Source: Isoetes taiwanensis (taxonomy: Eukaryota; Streptophyta; Lycopodiopsida; Isoetales; Isoetaceae). From it: a DNA stretch of 64,000 nt. Positions 21,837 to 32,999 of this stretch are shown here, in pieces. Position 1 is the first letter of the stretch; the number at the start of each line of letters is the position of its first letter. Location: the NCBI GenBank assembly GCA_021234155.1, contig JAJEKV010000035.1, positions 7,373,891 to 7,437,890 on the forward strand, given 5' to 3'. Below the pieces are notes generated by a model that worked only from the letters and a program-made list of their open reading frames with translations, was not told the origin of the DNA and made no database searches. The position numbers and the translations under genes are program-made.

Positions 21837-23320
21837 CGAGGGTGCTTACCAAGGATACATGCTTCACAAAGATCCGGATCTGCCTTCATGGTTATCTTCA
21901 TGCCATGAAACATGTTCTTCCGCTGCATTATTTTTAAAGCTTGAACATTAGCATGACCGTACCTTTTGTGCCAAAGTAGCACTTTCTCCTTTTCTTTTGC
22001 TGATACAACTAGGGCCTGATTTGGATCAGACACCTCCAGCTCATACAAATTGCCATGTCTTGAGCCCTTGGCCACTATATCCCCTTCAATCCGTGCATTC
22101 TTCAAGAAAAGAACTTCCTTATCATCAAAGAAAACTTGCAGACCAGCATCTGCTGCACATGCAACTGACAAAAGGTTTTTTCGCAATTCCGGGACATGTA
22201 AGGTTTCTGGAAGCACTGTACTTTCACCATTCAATAGCGTGAAATGATATTGACCACTTCCTTGCACTTCAATTTCACTATGATCTCCCAATTGCACCAG
22301 ACTTTTGTCATTTTGATAACTTGAGAATAGATCCCTATCCTTCAACATCACTGATGTGCATGCAGAATCCACTGTAAGAACCTTCTTTCCAGCAGCAGTA
22401 CATGCACTTGTTTCCACAACAGAAGCCTCCCCTTTAATTCTGAGACTCCGGTCTGATTGGATAACAAGAGAAGCCTCTCCTTTGATGACTTGTGCTTCAA
22501 CTAGGTGTGCTTTCTCTGATTTGTTCTTTCCCTCCGGACAATCGGCTGCATAATGGCCATATTCAAAACAGTTCCTGCATTGCCCTCTCTTGGCATAAAC
22601 TTTCTTAGGACGTGCTCCTTTTGATCCTTCCACCTTCCCATCTGATTGCTTTTTGTAATGAGGCTTCTTATCTTGCCTCCCTCGTGCAAGCATGGCTTGT
22701 GATGGCTTGGAATCCTCCACTTTGTCTTTCAAACGCATCTCTTTCTGCAAAAGCTTAGAAACGGCGTCATCCCATGAAAGACTACTTTGAGCTGTCAAGA
22801 AATCAACAAAGTTTTCCCATGAATTGGGAAGAGAAGCATATAACTGGAGCTTTTGTTGCCCCTCTGGAACTGCATACTTGGAGTCTGCTGCTGCCAACAT
22901 ATCAAACATCTTCTTCATTTGATTTATGTGTGTATTCAGATCAGCTCCTTCCACATACTTGCAATTCCTAATCTGTGTATACAAATGCATAACTTCACCT
23001 TCTGTTTTGGTGCCATACTTATCTTCAAGCCAAATCCAAAGAGAATAGCTGCCCTGATCCACATCTACTTGCATGACTATGGCTCTGGCAAGACACATAC
23101 ATATGTAAGCCATTGTTCTATTATCACGGCGCTGCCAATCCTTTTGAAGCTTGATTTGAGCTGCTGTCCCAGCATTCTCTGGTTTAGTTTCAGACCCATC
23201 CACTATATCCCAGACATCCTCTGCCATTAGATATAACTTCATGGATTTCTTCCAGCCTTGAAACCCTTTGCCATCAAACATAGGTGGCTTCAGAATTGCT
23301 GATACAGATCTGGTCTCCAT
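21837..23320 (-). pseudogene. Copia gag, protease and gag-pre-integrase, interrupted
   Basis: The frame is open from above 23390; the first in-frame ATG is at 23320 (METRSVSAILKPPMFDG). Order: Copia gag domain (SLWIWLEDKYG, HINQMKKMFDML), zinc knuckle CRNCFEYGHYAADC (CX2CX4HX4C) at about 22560, protease active site VDSACTSVM near 22370 (Asp-Ser-Ala in place of the usual Asp-Ser/Thr-Gly), then gag-pre-integrase LLWHKRYGHAN and CEACILGKHPR, where E1 cuts it at 21837. No stop was seen in this part, so E1 itself is what breaks it. Confidence 0.93.
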
Positions 23321-23404
23321 GATCTTCTCCTGCTCAGATAAGTATTCTTCCAGAATTGTTCTCCCAAGTTCCTCTATTGCGGAACTTCCCTTCACATGCC
23401 AATA

Positions 23405-23417
23405 GGCTCTGATACCA
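23405..23417 (-). other. Copia primer-binding site
   Basis: Minus strand TGGTATCAGAGCC directly follows the 5' LTR; this is the sequence complementary to the 3' end of initiator-methionine tRNA used by most plant Copia elements. Confidence 0.93.
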
Positions 23418-23698
23418 TGTTGGAAAACGTATCAGCTATGGACTGATACAAACCTGCAGCACAGAGTGAGCCAAAGCGGAAGCAAGAATAGAAGAGACAC
23501 AATAGGAATAGAATAGGAACAATCTGGATGTTCTATGTATTGCATGTAATCTATAAGTACATGGAATGAAAGGCACTGAAAGGCCAACAGACGGAAACAG
23601 AAGGCCAAAGGCCAGAGATGTACATGACGTACTTCTAATGTACTCTAATGTACATCAATGTATCTAATGTAGATCAATGTACAGCTTGAATTCTAACA
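23418..23698 (-). repeat. Copia 5' LTR
   Basis: 281 bp, identical by eye to 3565-3845. TSD TCGCA follows at 23699-23703. Confidence 0.95.
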
Positions 23699-24948
23699 TC
23701 GCATTCCAAAGGTTCTGTTTGCAGCTTCTGGAACTAAACGAGCTTGAAGACCCAATGAATCTGTTCGATGACGATGCCTTGCCAGAAAATGATAGTATGT
23801 TCTTCTGTGCTGCCTCATCTTTGATGTTAGCCGGATCATGCCGGGTTAGAAGGCCACCTAGAAGATTTTGGATTGCTCCAAGGCAAATGACCCAATGGGA
23901 TAATATAGATAATCACGCGTGGAATTGTATAGCTTCTTTTGAAGATGATATGTGGCATCAATTTTACAGAATGGAGAGGGCCAGCTTTGAGAGACTAGTC
24001 GGGCTCGTTGTCCCCTATTTGATTAGGCCAGGTGTTAAGGTTAGGGCTCCAGTTGATCCCAGGAAAGCTGTAGCCATGGTTCTTTACTTTCTGGCACACG
24101 GTGATATGCCTTTGCATGTGGGTCAGAGATTCTATGTTGGACAAGACAATGCTTTACAAAAGGTTTCTAGCCATGCCTTCTGGAGCCAGACTGACTCAAT
24201 GTATAAAAGAATTTCATGATGCAACAGGATTGCCAAATGTGTATGGTGCTGTTGATGGGTCCCATATTTTTCTATGGAGGAAACCCAAGAAGAGTGACAA
24301 AGGTGATGACTACTACAGTCGACACAAAAGGCACTCATGTCTGCTGCAGGGTATTGTCACACACAGCAGGCTTTTCATAAATGTATGTGTGACAAGAACT
24401 GGATCAGTCCATGACTCAAATCAGTTCAAGAAGAGTTCCATATCTGACAAAATTGCATCCAAACTAATATTGAACGAACCCGGTTGTAACCTTGAGTGGC
24501 GAAAATTGAAGAAAGGTCAACCGCGAAGACCAAATCCAGGTTAACATTCCTCCACTTTTGCTTGGTGATTACGCCTATCTTTGCCGAGGCCCTTCCTCTT
24601 GAAAGTCTTTCCACAGAATCATGGACCTTATGGCAAGTTTAATAAACGGATTTGCAGGGGTAGGGTTTGTGTGGAAAATGGGTTCGGGATAGTGAAGGAG
24701 AAATTTAGAATTCTAAAACATCTACCAGTGCATGTTGGCAAGGCTTCCAAAATAATACATCTTTGCTTGTGTGCTTTGGAATTTTTGTATTATGGAAGGC
24801 AGGGGATGGGGTATCTTTGCCTTTGGAAGAAGAGCCCGATCCGGTTTATTACTATGAGACTGAAGCTATGAACAGAAGTTTAAAGAAACAAGGAGATCAG
24901 ATGAGGCATGTGTTGTTTGAAAATTTGGATGGCCATGTGCTGTTGTAA
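23699..24948 (+). pseudogene. PIF/Harbinger transposase, main part
   Basis: Continues the N-terminal piece at 3502. It contains a helix-rich N-terminal region (FYRMERASFERLVGLV), then YGAVDGSHIFL with the first catalytic Asp, VTRTGSVHDSNQF with the second Asp, LLGDYAYLCRGP, and ENGFGIVKEKFRIL with the catalytic Glu, which is the DDE layout of PIF/Harbinger nucleases (DDE_Tnp_4 type). Frame breaks occur near 24190, 24540 and 24590, and the region between HVGQRF and GAVDG is shorter than usual, so a deletion is likely. It ends with an acidic/basic tail at 24948. Non-functional. Confidence 0.88.
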
Positions 24949-24949
24949 A

Positions 24950-25513
24950 AGTTGATGGTTCTGTCAACTTCTTTTTTCTGAAAATTTGTTCTTTCCTTCT
25001 TGACATCAAAGATTATTGATTACATCTTCCTGGACAGGTATTAAGCCATGAACAAGAAATTCAAGATTCTGCTAGAATAATTGAATGTTGCAATACAGAT
25101 TTTATTCAATGTGAAACTGCAATACAAAAAAAATTGGCCACATAATTTGGTCTGTCTTTTACAGCTTAAAATTTCTGAGGTAAAACCAACTAAAAAGTAA
25201 AACCAGATACGTATGTAGTCCTCATCATTCTTTGCTCTGCAGTAACAGCCAAAATCACAAAGTGAATATCAAAGATAGAAACAGCCGAGACAGCAAAGTG
25301 ACACATTTTACGAAAATAAAAACATTTTGTATTTCTTAAATGCATTGCAGCATTTTACATCTTTGAGAAAACAGGAGATAGCTGATAGCTGATAGCTGAA
25401 GGGATTGACAGGAGATTGTGCATGCAAAAATTTTTTGGCTTTACAAAAAACACAACACGGAATTAAAAACAAAACAAAAAAAAAACTCCAGAGGCAAGGA
25501 GATCTGCTATTCT
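24950..25513. other. Harbinger interior between convergent ORFs
   Basis: AT-rich spacer between the transposase end and the minus-strand ORF at 25514. Contains AGCTGATAGCTGATAGCTGA at 25376-25400. No gene seen. Confidence 0.5.
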
Positions 25514-26098
25514 TCAAGAGCACACTTCACATGGCTGGCTGATAGTCTTCACTTCGTGTAAAGTCCACTTCCCTGCATGTTGGATGTAAACGGTCTCCAC
25601 ATGAGCTTTCTGTTTTAGAGGAGCTCCCTCAGCCCAAGACAACACCTCGGGTTCAATTAGCACACCCATCTCCAAAAACTTCATCACTGCTCGCTGTGAT
25701 AGAGAACAGTGAATGATATTGTGAGGCACGACTTCTACATCCTCAACTTCGGGTTCTACCGTTGGTGAGGAGTCCTGAACCTCGTCTGCATGAGAGGAAG
25801 GAAGAGGAGGGGACGAAAAGGATTGTTGAGGGGGATCTGGCATGGGAGAAGAAGGGGCAGAAAACAAAGATGTAGATGAATCTTCTTGAACTGGAGCCTC
25901 AACAGAGGTTTCTGGCCAAGAGTTGTGGTCGGAGTAATAGTTCTCCGAATCCGAAGTCTCGTGGGAGACTTCGGATGAATCGACAGTGCCAGAGTACTCC
26001 TCCCTTGAGTACTCGGAAGAAGAAGAAGAAGAAGAAGAAGAAGAAGAACTGGAAGAGGAAGGAGGGCTGAGAGAGGAGCGTGGTCGCTTGGGCGCCAT
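25514..26098 (-). CDS. Serine-rich acidic ORF in the Harbinger element
   Basis: Uninterrupted 194-residue ORF from the ATG at 26098. It starts MAPKRPRSSLSPP, followed by a serine run encoded by an imperfect GAA/GAG microsatellite, an acidic Ser/Pro-rich middle, and a compact C-terminal part (PHNIIHCSLSQRAVMKFLEM, VLSWAEGAPLKQKAHVETVY, WTLHEVKTI). It sits between the two expected Harbinger genes, in the same direction as the Myb-like one. No known domain recognised. The C-terminal part resembles the broken minus-strand ORF at 16073-16401 in E1. It could be a captured host gene or an accessory ORF. It is the only uninterrupted ORF of this element. Confidence 0.55.
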   Translation of the reverse strand: MAPKRPRSSLSPPSSSSSSSSSSSSSSSEYSREEYSGTVDSSEVSHETSDSENYYSDHNSWPETSVEAPVQEDSSTSLFSAPSSPMPDPPQQSFSSPPLPSSHADEVQDSSPTVEPEVEDVEVVPHNIIHCSLSQRAVMKFLEMGVLIEPEVLSWAEGAPLKQKAHVETVYIQHAGKWTLHEVKTISQPCEVCS

Positions 26099-26303
26099 AG
26101 GAGCGTGAATTCTTGAAGGTGGAGGGGATCTTTAAATGGGGGAACTTGATAAGACTGCCATTTAATGCTCTATGCTACGAAATCTACATGCCTACATGAT
26201 CGTACCAATCATTGAATAATAAGACAGTTAACCAATTTGAGACGGTTAAAAAAAGAAACGAGAAAGTGAAGTATAGCGAGAATGTATGAAAGTGAACATA
26301 CCT

Positions 26304-27480
26304 TTATTCTTTGTTTTTTTTGCCAATTTGGCAATTTCGAGAAGTGTGTCCTTTGTCATCGACATATGCTCTCGGGTCATTCTTTGCCATAGATTGGCAA
26401 TCTTCAAATAATTGGCGAGATCTAATTGTCTCCAATTCTCTAACCAATTCCATCTTCTTTGCAGATTCTTCCTTCATGAAATCCAGTTTTTTCACCTCTG
26501 TATCTCCAAAGGTGCTTGCCATTTGTGAGATTCCAACAGCAATACCTTCATCAATCTGTAACTGGACTTCTTTACGCTTTGTTGGTTTTCCACAAACTCG
26601 GGTTGATTGCATCGCAGATCTTGGGGAGGAGGAATCTGTGTTGTTTCTGTGGGAGTTAGGATTGCTTGGCATTTCATGAACCCTTGGGCTAGCTGTATTG
26701 TCCATGTTGACATTGACATTAGGAATCTCTTCATTACTCTCAAAAGGGTCATCAAAAGAAGCATCAGAACCAACTGTCTCAAAGAAACTGTCAGAAAAAT
26801 TAGTGTGCAAATCAGTAGCCTCAAAGGCTTCATTCCCAAATTCCCCATCATCACCAGCCCCTGGAATGGGGTTATCGAGAGTCACTCCATATTTGACTTC
26901 TTCCATTACATCAAACCATTGCCAACTTGAAGGTTTGAACCGGTTTTACTTTGACAAGCCTCCTTCTCATCCTTGAACTTTGCACGTAGCTTATCCCATT
27001 TGTTCTTCAATTGCACGACTTCCACCAATCCATCTACAATTGGTTGCAATTTCACAAGAATTTCTCTCCATTGTGAATTAGAAAGATTGATCGCCATTAG
27101 TAACCGGTTTCATTTCATTTAGTAGATTCGGGAAAGTGGAAACACCACGATCGTCCATTGAATTTGGAGCCTTCCTATTCTTTGTGTCTATTTGTTTTGG
27201 ATTTTCTTTGTCAAGAACAACAATAGCCATTGAATTATCGGGCTGATGAGAATCACTCACATTCTTGGGAGGTGCTTGGATTTATTTGAGAACTTCGTTT
27301 GCATCTCTTCTCCTTTGGTGGAGGAGCAATATCAATAGGCTCGAATTTGATTCCAAGTTCACATTCATTGAAATTTGGCTGTCATCTTCAGCGTCTTCCT
27401 TGGAGCCATTTTTTCAATTCGAGGAGGCACAAATGGTTTCTTTGCTTGAAAGGTGAGAAGCAGATCTGGTTGCCTTAGAC
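26304..27480 (-). pseudogene. Harbinger Myb/SANT-like accessory protein, broken
   Basis: Minus-strand frames from about 27480 cover an N-terminal low-complexity part, then SNSQWREILVKLQPIVDG and VQLKNKWDKLRAKFKDEKEA, which resemble the trihelix Myb/SANT-like domain (Myb_DNA-bind_3 type) of Harbinger ORF1, then from 26906 an acidic region and a C-terminal KKLDFMKEESAKKMELVREL coiled-coil and CxN-type end. In PIF/Harbinger systems this protein binds DNA and helps bring the transposase into the nucleus. Frameshifts near 27080 and 26910 and stops in the N-terminal part break it. Confidence 0.75.
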
Positions 27481-27930
27481 ATCTGATTCTATAGGAAAGA
27501 AGCTAATCAAACAAGAAACAATACCAGCCGGACTAGATTTCGACAAGAGAACAATGTAAGATTGATTTGAAGTGAATTTACAAGGATCGAATGGCCTGAG
27601 AAATACCTGTAGACCGAAAATCAATAGCGCTGATGGAAGAATTTGGGGGGAATTCAAGGAATTGCGCGGTGTTGAAGACCAAGAAACAGGGGAAAATGGC
27701 GCCCCGGAATTTCGATGCGGGAAATTTTTCGGTCATCAAATTCAGGCGTCATAATTTTAGGAGGTTGTTTGATTAGTGGATAATGGAAACGCCCCTAACG
27801 GCTGTTAGGGGCAAAACATCTCTCGAGATGAGAGTTAACTTTTCCCACTCTCAACCTTCTCTCGTTATCTCTCACCTCTCGTATTCTCTCGTATTGTCTC
27901 TCGTCATCTCTAAGTCAGCATGTGGCCAAC

Positions 27931-28440
27931 GCATCTAGCCCTCTTCCTCTCTCTGCTCTGTCTCTCTAGCCTTGCTATGCTCTGTCTCTCTAGCCTTGCT
28001 CCTCCACTTTCTCTCTCTATATCTCACCAAGGCGCCAATAGAGTGTTCCGTAGCCTTGCTCTTCCACTTTCTCTCTCTATATCTCACCGAGGCGCCAATA
28101 GAGTGTTCCAGGTTCCAGAACACTGATTCAGTTGTTTCAAAGAACTTAGATTCTTTTGCTCCAGGACTATTGAAAGTGTCTCTCAACTCATCGTTTGATA
28201 TATCATCCTCTATCTCTTCTTCCACTACCAACATACCAATAGCTGAATCTCCCTTTTGATTTTCATGAATTTCTAATGCTTCAAGCTGAGAAGTAATGGA
28301 TTTTACAAGGGACGAATTTGACATTGTTTCCTTGACTCCATCTTGGTAATCTTGGACCAACTCAACAGTATCTTCTGGTTGAGTAGCAACTTCTTGTGGT
28401 TCAGCTTCTTTTTCTATAGCTCCTTGAACATTCTAAGAGG
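27931..28440 (-). pseudogene. TC-rich array and partial hypothetical coding region
   Basis: 27931-28060 is the same TC-rich array as at 2930-3173. Two direct copies of CTTTCTCTCTATATCTCACC(A/G)AGGCGCCAATAGAGTG lie at 28007-28108. On the minus strand an open frame from about 28435 reads VELVQDYQDGVKETMSNSSL, LEALEIHENQKGD and VVEEEIEDDISNDELRD before it enters the array. This looks like the truncated end of an acidic protein gene of unknown family. Confidence 0.35.
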
Positions 28441-28834
28441 ACCCGGCTTCTCATAATACGGAATAAATGGTCATATGTACAACTTGTAGCTAATCTAAAT
28501 TTTGTAGCAAAAGCATTGGAATATAGTTTGACATTAAAAGAAGATGGAGGCTCCTCTAGGTTCTGGGCCTACAGGTTTTTTGAAGCGCAAATACATCTCT
28601 TTCTGACTAGGTGTGGCGGCAGCAAGCTTGAAACAACCATCATTTTTGCCCCTCCAAATTCGTCATCTGACCAATGACTCTAGTGTTTCCTACAGTCATA
28701 ATAATCTCAAATCCTTGTCAATCAAATCAGCAAATGAGCAAGCAAAATAAAACACTTACCGAACCATCGACGATCTGGAAGGAAGCTCCTTAGATTGAAC
28801 TCATGGTGGAGAACGCGGCCCTTACTATTTTGAT

Positions 28835-28980
28835 CGGCAACAGGGCTGACCGCCAGTTTACTGGCAACAGCCAGTTTGGAGCAGTCACCAGCATATCCTA
28901 GGCATATGCTGGCATATTCCTGGATATGCCACAAACCCACACAAACAAGGGTTTGCCCCCCTAGTGGCAACCCAAAAAAG
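28835..28980 (+). repeat. Dispersed repeat, copy B
   Basis: Diverged member of the family at 561, 54201 and 57124: GCAGTCACCAGCATATCC, GGCATATTCCTGGATATGCC, and GGGCAACCCAAAAAAG-type end. The sequence 28440-30640 otherwise has no supported gene. Confidence 0.7.
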
Positions 28981-29289
28981 GAAGAAATCCACAACTAGAC
29001 TCAATGCCAAAGAACATTACCAAAACTAGGTACCTTAAATGCAGGGGCATTATCTAAAGTATTCAGACAACATATGCCATTTGTACTTTGGAATGGTTCA
29101 CAACATGGTATCCTAGACACTAAAATTTAATTCTATATATAACTTTGCCATGCTTTAAAATGGTTTGAAAAAGACCTAAATGACATCTCAATTACCTTTT
29201 GATATCCATTTCAATTCAATTTATATTACTTTCCCCTAATTTCCTTGCGCCTTTCTTTCTTATAACCTCTGGCGTGCCTTTTTGCTAGT

Positions 29290-29291
29290 CT

Positions 29292-29323
<32 letters not shown>
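29290..29323. repeat. Poly-T tract
   Basis: Uninterrupted run of about 34 T. A second run of about 27 T lies at 30110-30137. These may be poly(A) tails of minus-strand retroposons, but I cannot identify the bodies. Confidence 0.8.
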
Positions 29324-29324
<1 letters not shown>

Positions 29325-30292
29325 TGGTAAGCTACTTATAGGACACAACGAGCTGACTTGTGGCTTAAAACTACATACAAAAATATTAATATGAATACTT
29401 ATATATATTACCTAGCACAAAAGGATATTTACCTTTATATACCACCTAACACAGAAGGATATTCACCTTTGAAGAAACATAATGTAGCTGCACAGTCTTC
29501 TAAATCACACCATATTTACGTTGAGGCACTTGAAGTGGAGACAACTTTTTAAATCGATAACAGGTCTATCACTAGCTTCTTACCCATGGAAATAGAAACA
29601 ATAGATTTCCAAATGCGCTCGTTTCCAACATTCATGAACAAAGGGAGGTGAGTTCTAACATCTCAATACTTTAATTTATACTACCATTGCCATGCGCTAA
29701 ATTGGTCATAATACTAAACTTCAAAAAAATGAACTCCTCCACGTAGCTATCACTTCTGAATAAAAGAATGCATATAAGAAACAATAGGACCAAGTGATCC
29801 CAGAGGCGTTACCCAAAGAAATGGAAAAGAAGCCTAGGAAAAAATGCTCTATATTCAATTGGACCAATGGACGTACATCTTTCCAATCCGTAAGCATGCC
29901 CTTAAGAAAAGGTGAGGCATTGGATAATAGTCGATGGAAAGATAACTCTCTCTGCACCTTATGACTTACCAAAAGAAGAAGAAGAGATTTTAACGTCACG
30001 CCTCAACAAAAACTGCCTCAACAATTGCGTACCCAAATGATACAATTGTTTTTGTATCCCTTACAATGTATAGTTTGGCCATTAAAACACAAAAAAGTTG
30101 CGCGACTCTATTTTTTTTTTTTTTTTTTTTTTTTTTAAGCCATGACAAGTTGTGCATAAGCTCTTGTAGTTAAGATCGATTCTAGGGAACCCCTATATAT
30201 AGCTATATATGCCTCATTGTTCTAAATGCAATATAACATGAAAAGGTCTAATGGTCAATAATAGTGAAAGCCTTTCACAGACATGCCCAGAT

Positions 30293-30428
30293 CAGATATT
30301 GGGAAAGAAGGAAATGAAACCTATTATATTCATAACAAATGTACATAGATTGTGTAAAATCAGATATTGGGAAAGAAGGAAATGAAACCTATTATATTCA
30401 TAACAAATGTACATAGATTGTGTAAAAT
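30293..30428 (+). repeat. 68-bp tandem duplication
   Basis: CAGATATTGGGAAAGAAGG and following bases occur twice head to tail (30293-30360 and 30361-30428), identical by eye, so the duplication is recent. Confidence 0.9.
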
Positions 30429-30642
30429 ATAGACTTCAGATGCTCCGGAAAGGTCTTGATGCCCTTTGCATATTATATAACAATACAACCATGGAATGTC
30501 ACCCATCACAGAACTAGAAAATTTAAACCGAGTTGTCTTTCTCTTATGGGGAAACAAAGGCCTGCAACTCAAAACTCATCTATAGTTAGAAGCAGGAAGG
30601 AGCAATTTCTCAATGACAACCTAAAACTATCCATCTAGAATA

Positions 30643-32038
30643 TCACTTAATGGTCAGCACCTTGATATGTTTAGCAAGTTCTACACCAGATTTATATTTT
30701 ACCAATGCAAATTTTGCAAAAGGAAGGAGTCTTAACTAAGCAAAAAGTTAAAAAAGGAGTAGTCCTAAGAAAAAAGTTGAAGGAAACTAACCTGGAAGAT
30801 GGTGGCATGGCCAGGATCAGAAAGATGAGCAATAAGGTTGTCAATGGGGCCAGTGCCAGTGTAGAGGGCCTGGAAGGAGGCACCCAGAACAGCCAACATA
30901 GCCAATCTGCCATTCTTAATCTCCTTGGTTCTGAGCTCCTTAATCTTCTCTGGAGATCCAGAGCCCCATCCAAGAGGGTCAAACCAGAAACCACCAGGGT
31001 AGCCAACATCTGTACCTGTAAGCTTGTTGTTTGGGAAAATAGGATCTGTATTAACAGAGCCTGGTTTGATAATGTCAGCCCATCTTCTTCCTTCAGCCCA
31101 GGCAAACAGAATTATCTCTATTATAAACAGAGTTGTGGAATCTGTGAAATATTCTTGCTCCCCTGCGGTGAACCATGATGGGGTGTTCAGGATTCCTAGC
31201 TTGGTCAGAGCCTCAGGAATGAAAATTCCTGCAGCCCCTAACATTGCCCATCTGCAATGCACTATCTCTGACTGCACTAGCCATTTCAGACTCTCTGGAG
31301 AGGAAGCTGCATTCAAAATTGGGTGAAATGTCATTATTCCTGTTTATGTCAAAATTCTCTTTTATTATAGATCAGTTGCTAAGGGACTTACCCAGCCCAA
31401 GAGGATCAAATCCAAAATCTGCTGGTAAACTGCACCATTCAACAAAATCCATTTAGAATTCTTCAAAGTTCAAACAAAAGCTAGGTTCTCTTTTGCTGAT
31501 TATACAGTTTGCATAACTTGACGAACTCCGATCGATAGGCCAATTTAATTATTACCTGCCGTCAAGCCATTCTGGTGGAGTGCTTCCGGGGAACCAGAGG
31601 GGCCTCTCTGTGGTAGAAGCTGCTGTAATAGCAAAAGAGCCCTTTGATTGAGCTTGAGGTGGAGCTTTATTGACCCGAATACCTCTTCCCGCAAGAAATG
31701 AACTCTTGGCGGATCCTACATCGCCATATCTCTTCTGAGAGCTGCACAGACACAAAAATTTACGTCAATTTATATCCAAGAAAGGGGCCAAGAAACCTGC
31801 AAACGGAGATGAGTCTGTCTATACAGAAATTTATAACTCCTCAACCAATTCTGATCAATCGACATATACAGTGCATTCAACCAATCTTGATCAATCGATC
31901 AAAAGGATACAGATAATGCATTCAATTAAGGAAAAAGAAACTAGTAAATGGAAGCGGATCCGGCGATAAGTACCTGGAAGAAGAAGCGGGAGCAACTGCG
32001 GCTGCTAAACCAGATGATGCACAAACTGCGGCTGCCAT
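30643..32038 (-). CDS. LHCA2: Photosystem I chlorophyll a/b-binding protein Lhca2
   Basis: Nuclear antenna protein that binds chlorophyll and carotenoid in LHCI beside photosystem I in the thylakoid. Exons (minus strand): 32038-31974, 31741-31556, 31429-31392, 31306-30792, 30660-30643; all introns have GT/AG and consistent phases, giving 273 residues. The first about 55 residues are a Ser/Ala-rich chloroplast transit peptide ([20 protein letters not shown]). Mature part: [25 protein letters not shown], helix [20 protein letters not shown], then [36 protein letters not shown], and helix [17 protein letters not shown], with the chlorophyll-ligand Glu/Arg pairs; the end is GHATIFQ plus five residues. 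The sequence matches Lhca2 (rather than Lhca1, 3 or 4) from memory. The tiny last exon (VLTIK, stop) is the least certain part. No defects seen; the only clearly functional photosynthetic gene here. Confidence 0.93.
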
Positions 32039-32134
32039 AGCTTGCTCTCCTTACCGGATTAGCAAGGCAGCCCCCTGAGCTATGCACAAACCATAAAGCA
32101 CCATAGCTCTGTGGTTAAACTGCACCAGTGTCCG

Positions 32135-32142
32135 CCACGTGG
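32135..32142 (-). promoter_or_regulatory. G-box upstream of LHCA2
   Basis: CCACGTGG about 97 bp upstream of the LHCA2 start codon. G-boxes are bound by bZIP/bHLH factors in light-regulated plant promoters. A second one, GCCACGTGGC, is at 32623-32632, about 585 bp upstream. Function is inferred from position. Confidence 0.5.
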
Positions 32143-32999
32143 ACGGTGGAGATGGTAGCAGGATCGCGGGCTCTATCCGGATTTGAAGATAGGGCTGCTT
32201 GGTTGCCATTGGCTGCTTTGAGGGTGTCTCATCCATTTTCACGTTAATTTGTGGCTCACAATAATTTGTTGTCCAAAAGAATCCCCTTGTAAAATCCCAA
32301 CATAGCTTTCTTTGTCATGAAATACTGTTTTACGCTCCACATGTAAAAATGTAATCTTAACGTATAAGGGAAAGTCCATCCGGGCTTGATTCTGGAGGGG
32401 AAACCTTGCCGACCCATGGAGAGACTAGGTTGACCATTTAAAATCAAGCCAAAAGGGACTTTTACTCAACAAAAATACATCCTTATTAGACATCCTTATT
32501 AGTTGTGTGCTGAATCGTAGTAGACAAAGCCTGAATTAAAGGTAAAAAAAAGCCAGAATGGAGGGTAAAATCGCTACATTCAGAGTCCTTTCTTTCGCGC
32601 GGCTCCAGATTTAGACAACATTGCCACGTGGCACAATTTGATTGGATACAGAGCTAGAATGACTGGTAAGGATTCTTTCCATACTAGGTCATGCCCGCCC
32701 CAAAAGACACACGAGTGCACCGCCAAGTTTAGTAGCGGCTCCGAGAAAGAATTCGCCAAAATGTCTTCCGAGTGGGCATTACTGGACGTAATGATAGGTT
32801 GTTTCAAATTTCCAATAAGGGAATGCCACATGGATTAGAAAAGCAATGTAAATTCTCTTTCCCATTGAAGAATCCCCACTAAATGTGTCTGTGCTTCACT
32901 CTATTAAGAGCTTGATTGTTGATTTTAGCCAATAAATTTTTCCTATACTGGAGCTAGAGGAAGATAAATTTTTCCCATACTGGAGCTAGAGGAGATGAG

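Larger units (their letters stand above)
3565..23698 (-). mobile_element. Ty1/Copia LTR retrotransposon carrying two nested insertions
   Basis: LTRs of 281 bp at 3565-3845 and 23418-23698 begin TGTTGG, end TAACA on the plus strand, and look identical by eye. A 5-bp TSD TCGCA flanks the element (3560-3564 and 23699-23703). On the minus strand the order is LTR, tRNA-iMet primer-binding site (23405-23417), gag-protease, integrase, reverse transcriptase, RNase H, polypurine tract (3846-3855), LTR, which is the Copia order. Total length is 20,134 bp; subtracting the inserts 8903-21836 and 4733-7163 with their duplications leaves about 4,760 bp. Identical LTRs indicate recent insertion. Confidence 0.95.
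3174..27930 (+). mobile_element. PIF/Harbinger DNA transposon, split by nested insertions
   Basis: The ends are a 14-bp inverted repeat: GTTGGCCACATGCT at 3174-3187 and its complement at 27917-27930. Inside lie a plus-strand PIF/Harbinger-type transposase (3502-3564 continued at 23699-24948) and a minus-strand Myb/SANT-like protein (26304-27480), the normal two-gene layout of this superfamily, plus a third minus-strand ORF (25514-26098). The Copia element at 3565-23698 splits the transposase; without it the element is about 4.6 kb. A 3-bp TSD cannot be read because both flanks are TC-rich microsatellite. Both main genes are broken, so it is probably dead. Confidence 0.8.
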
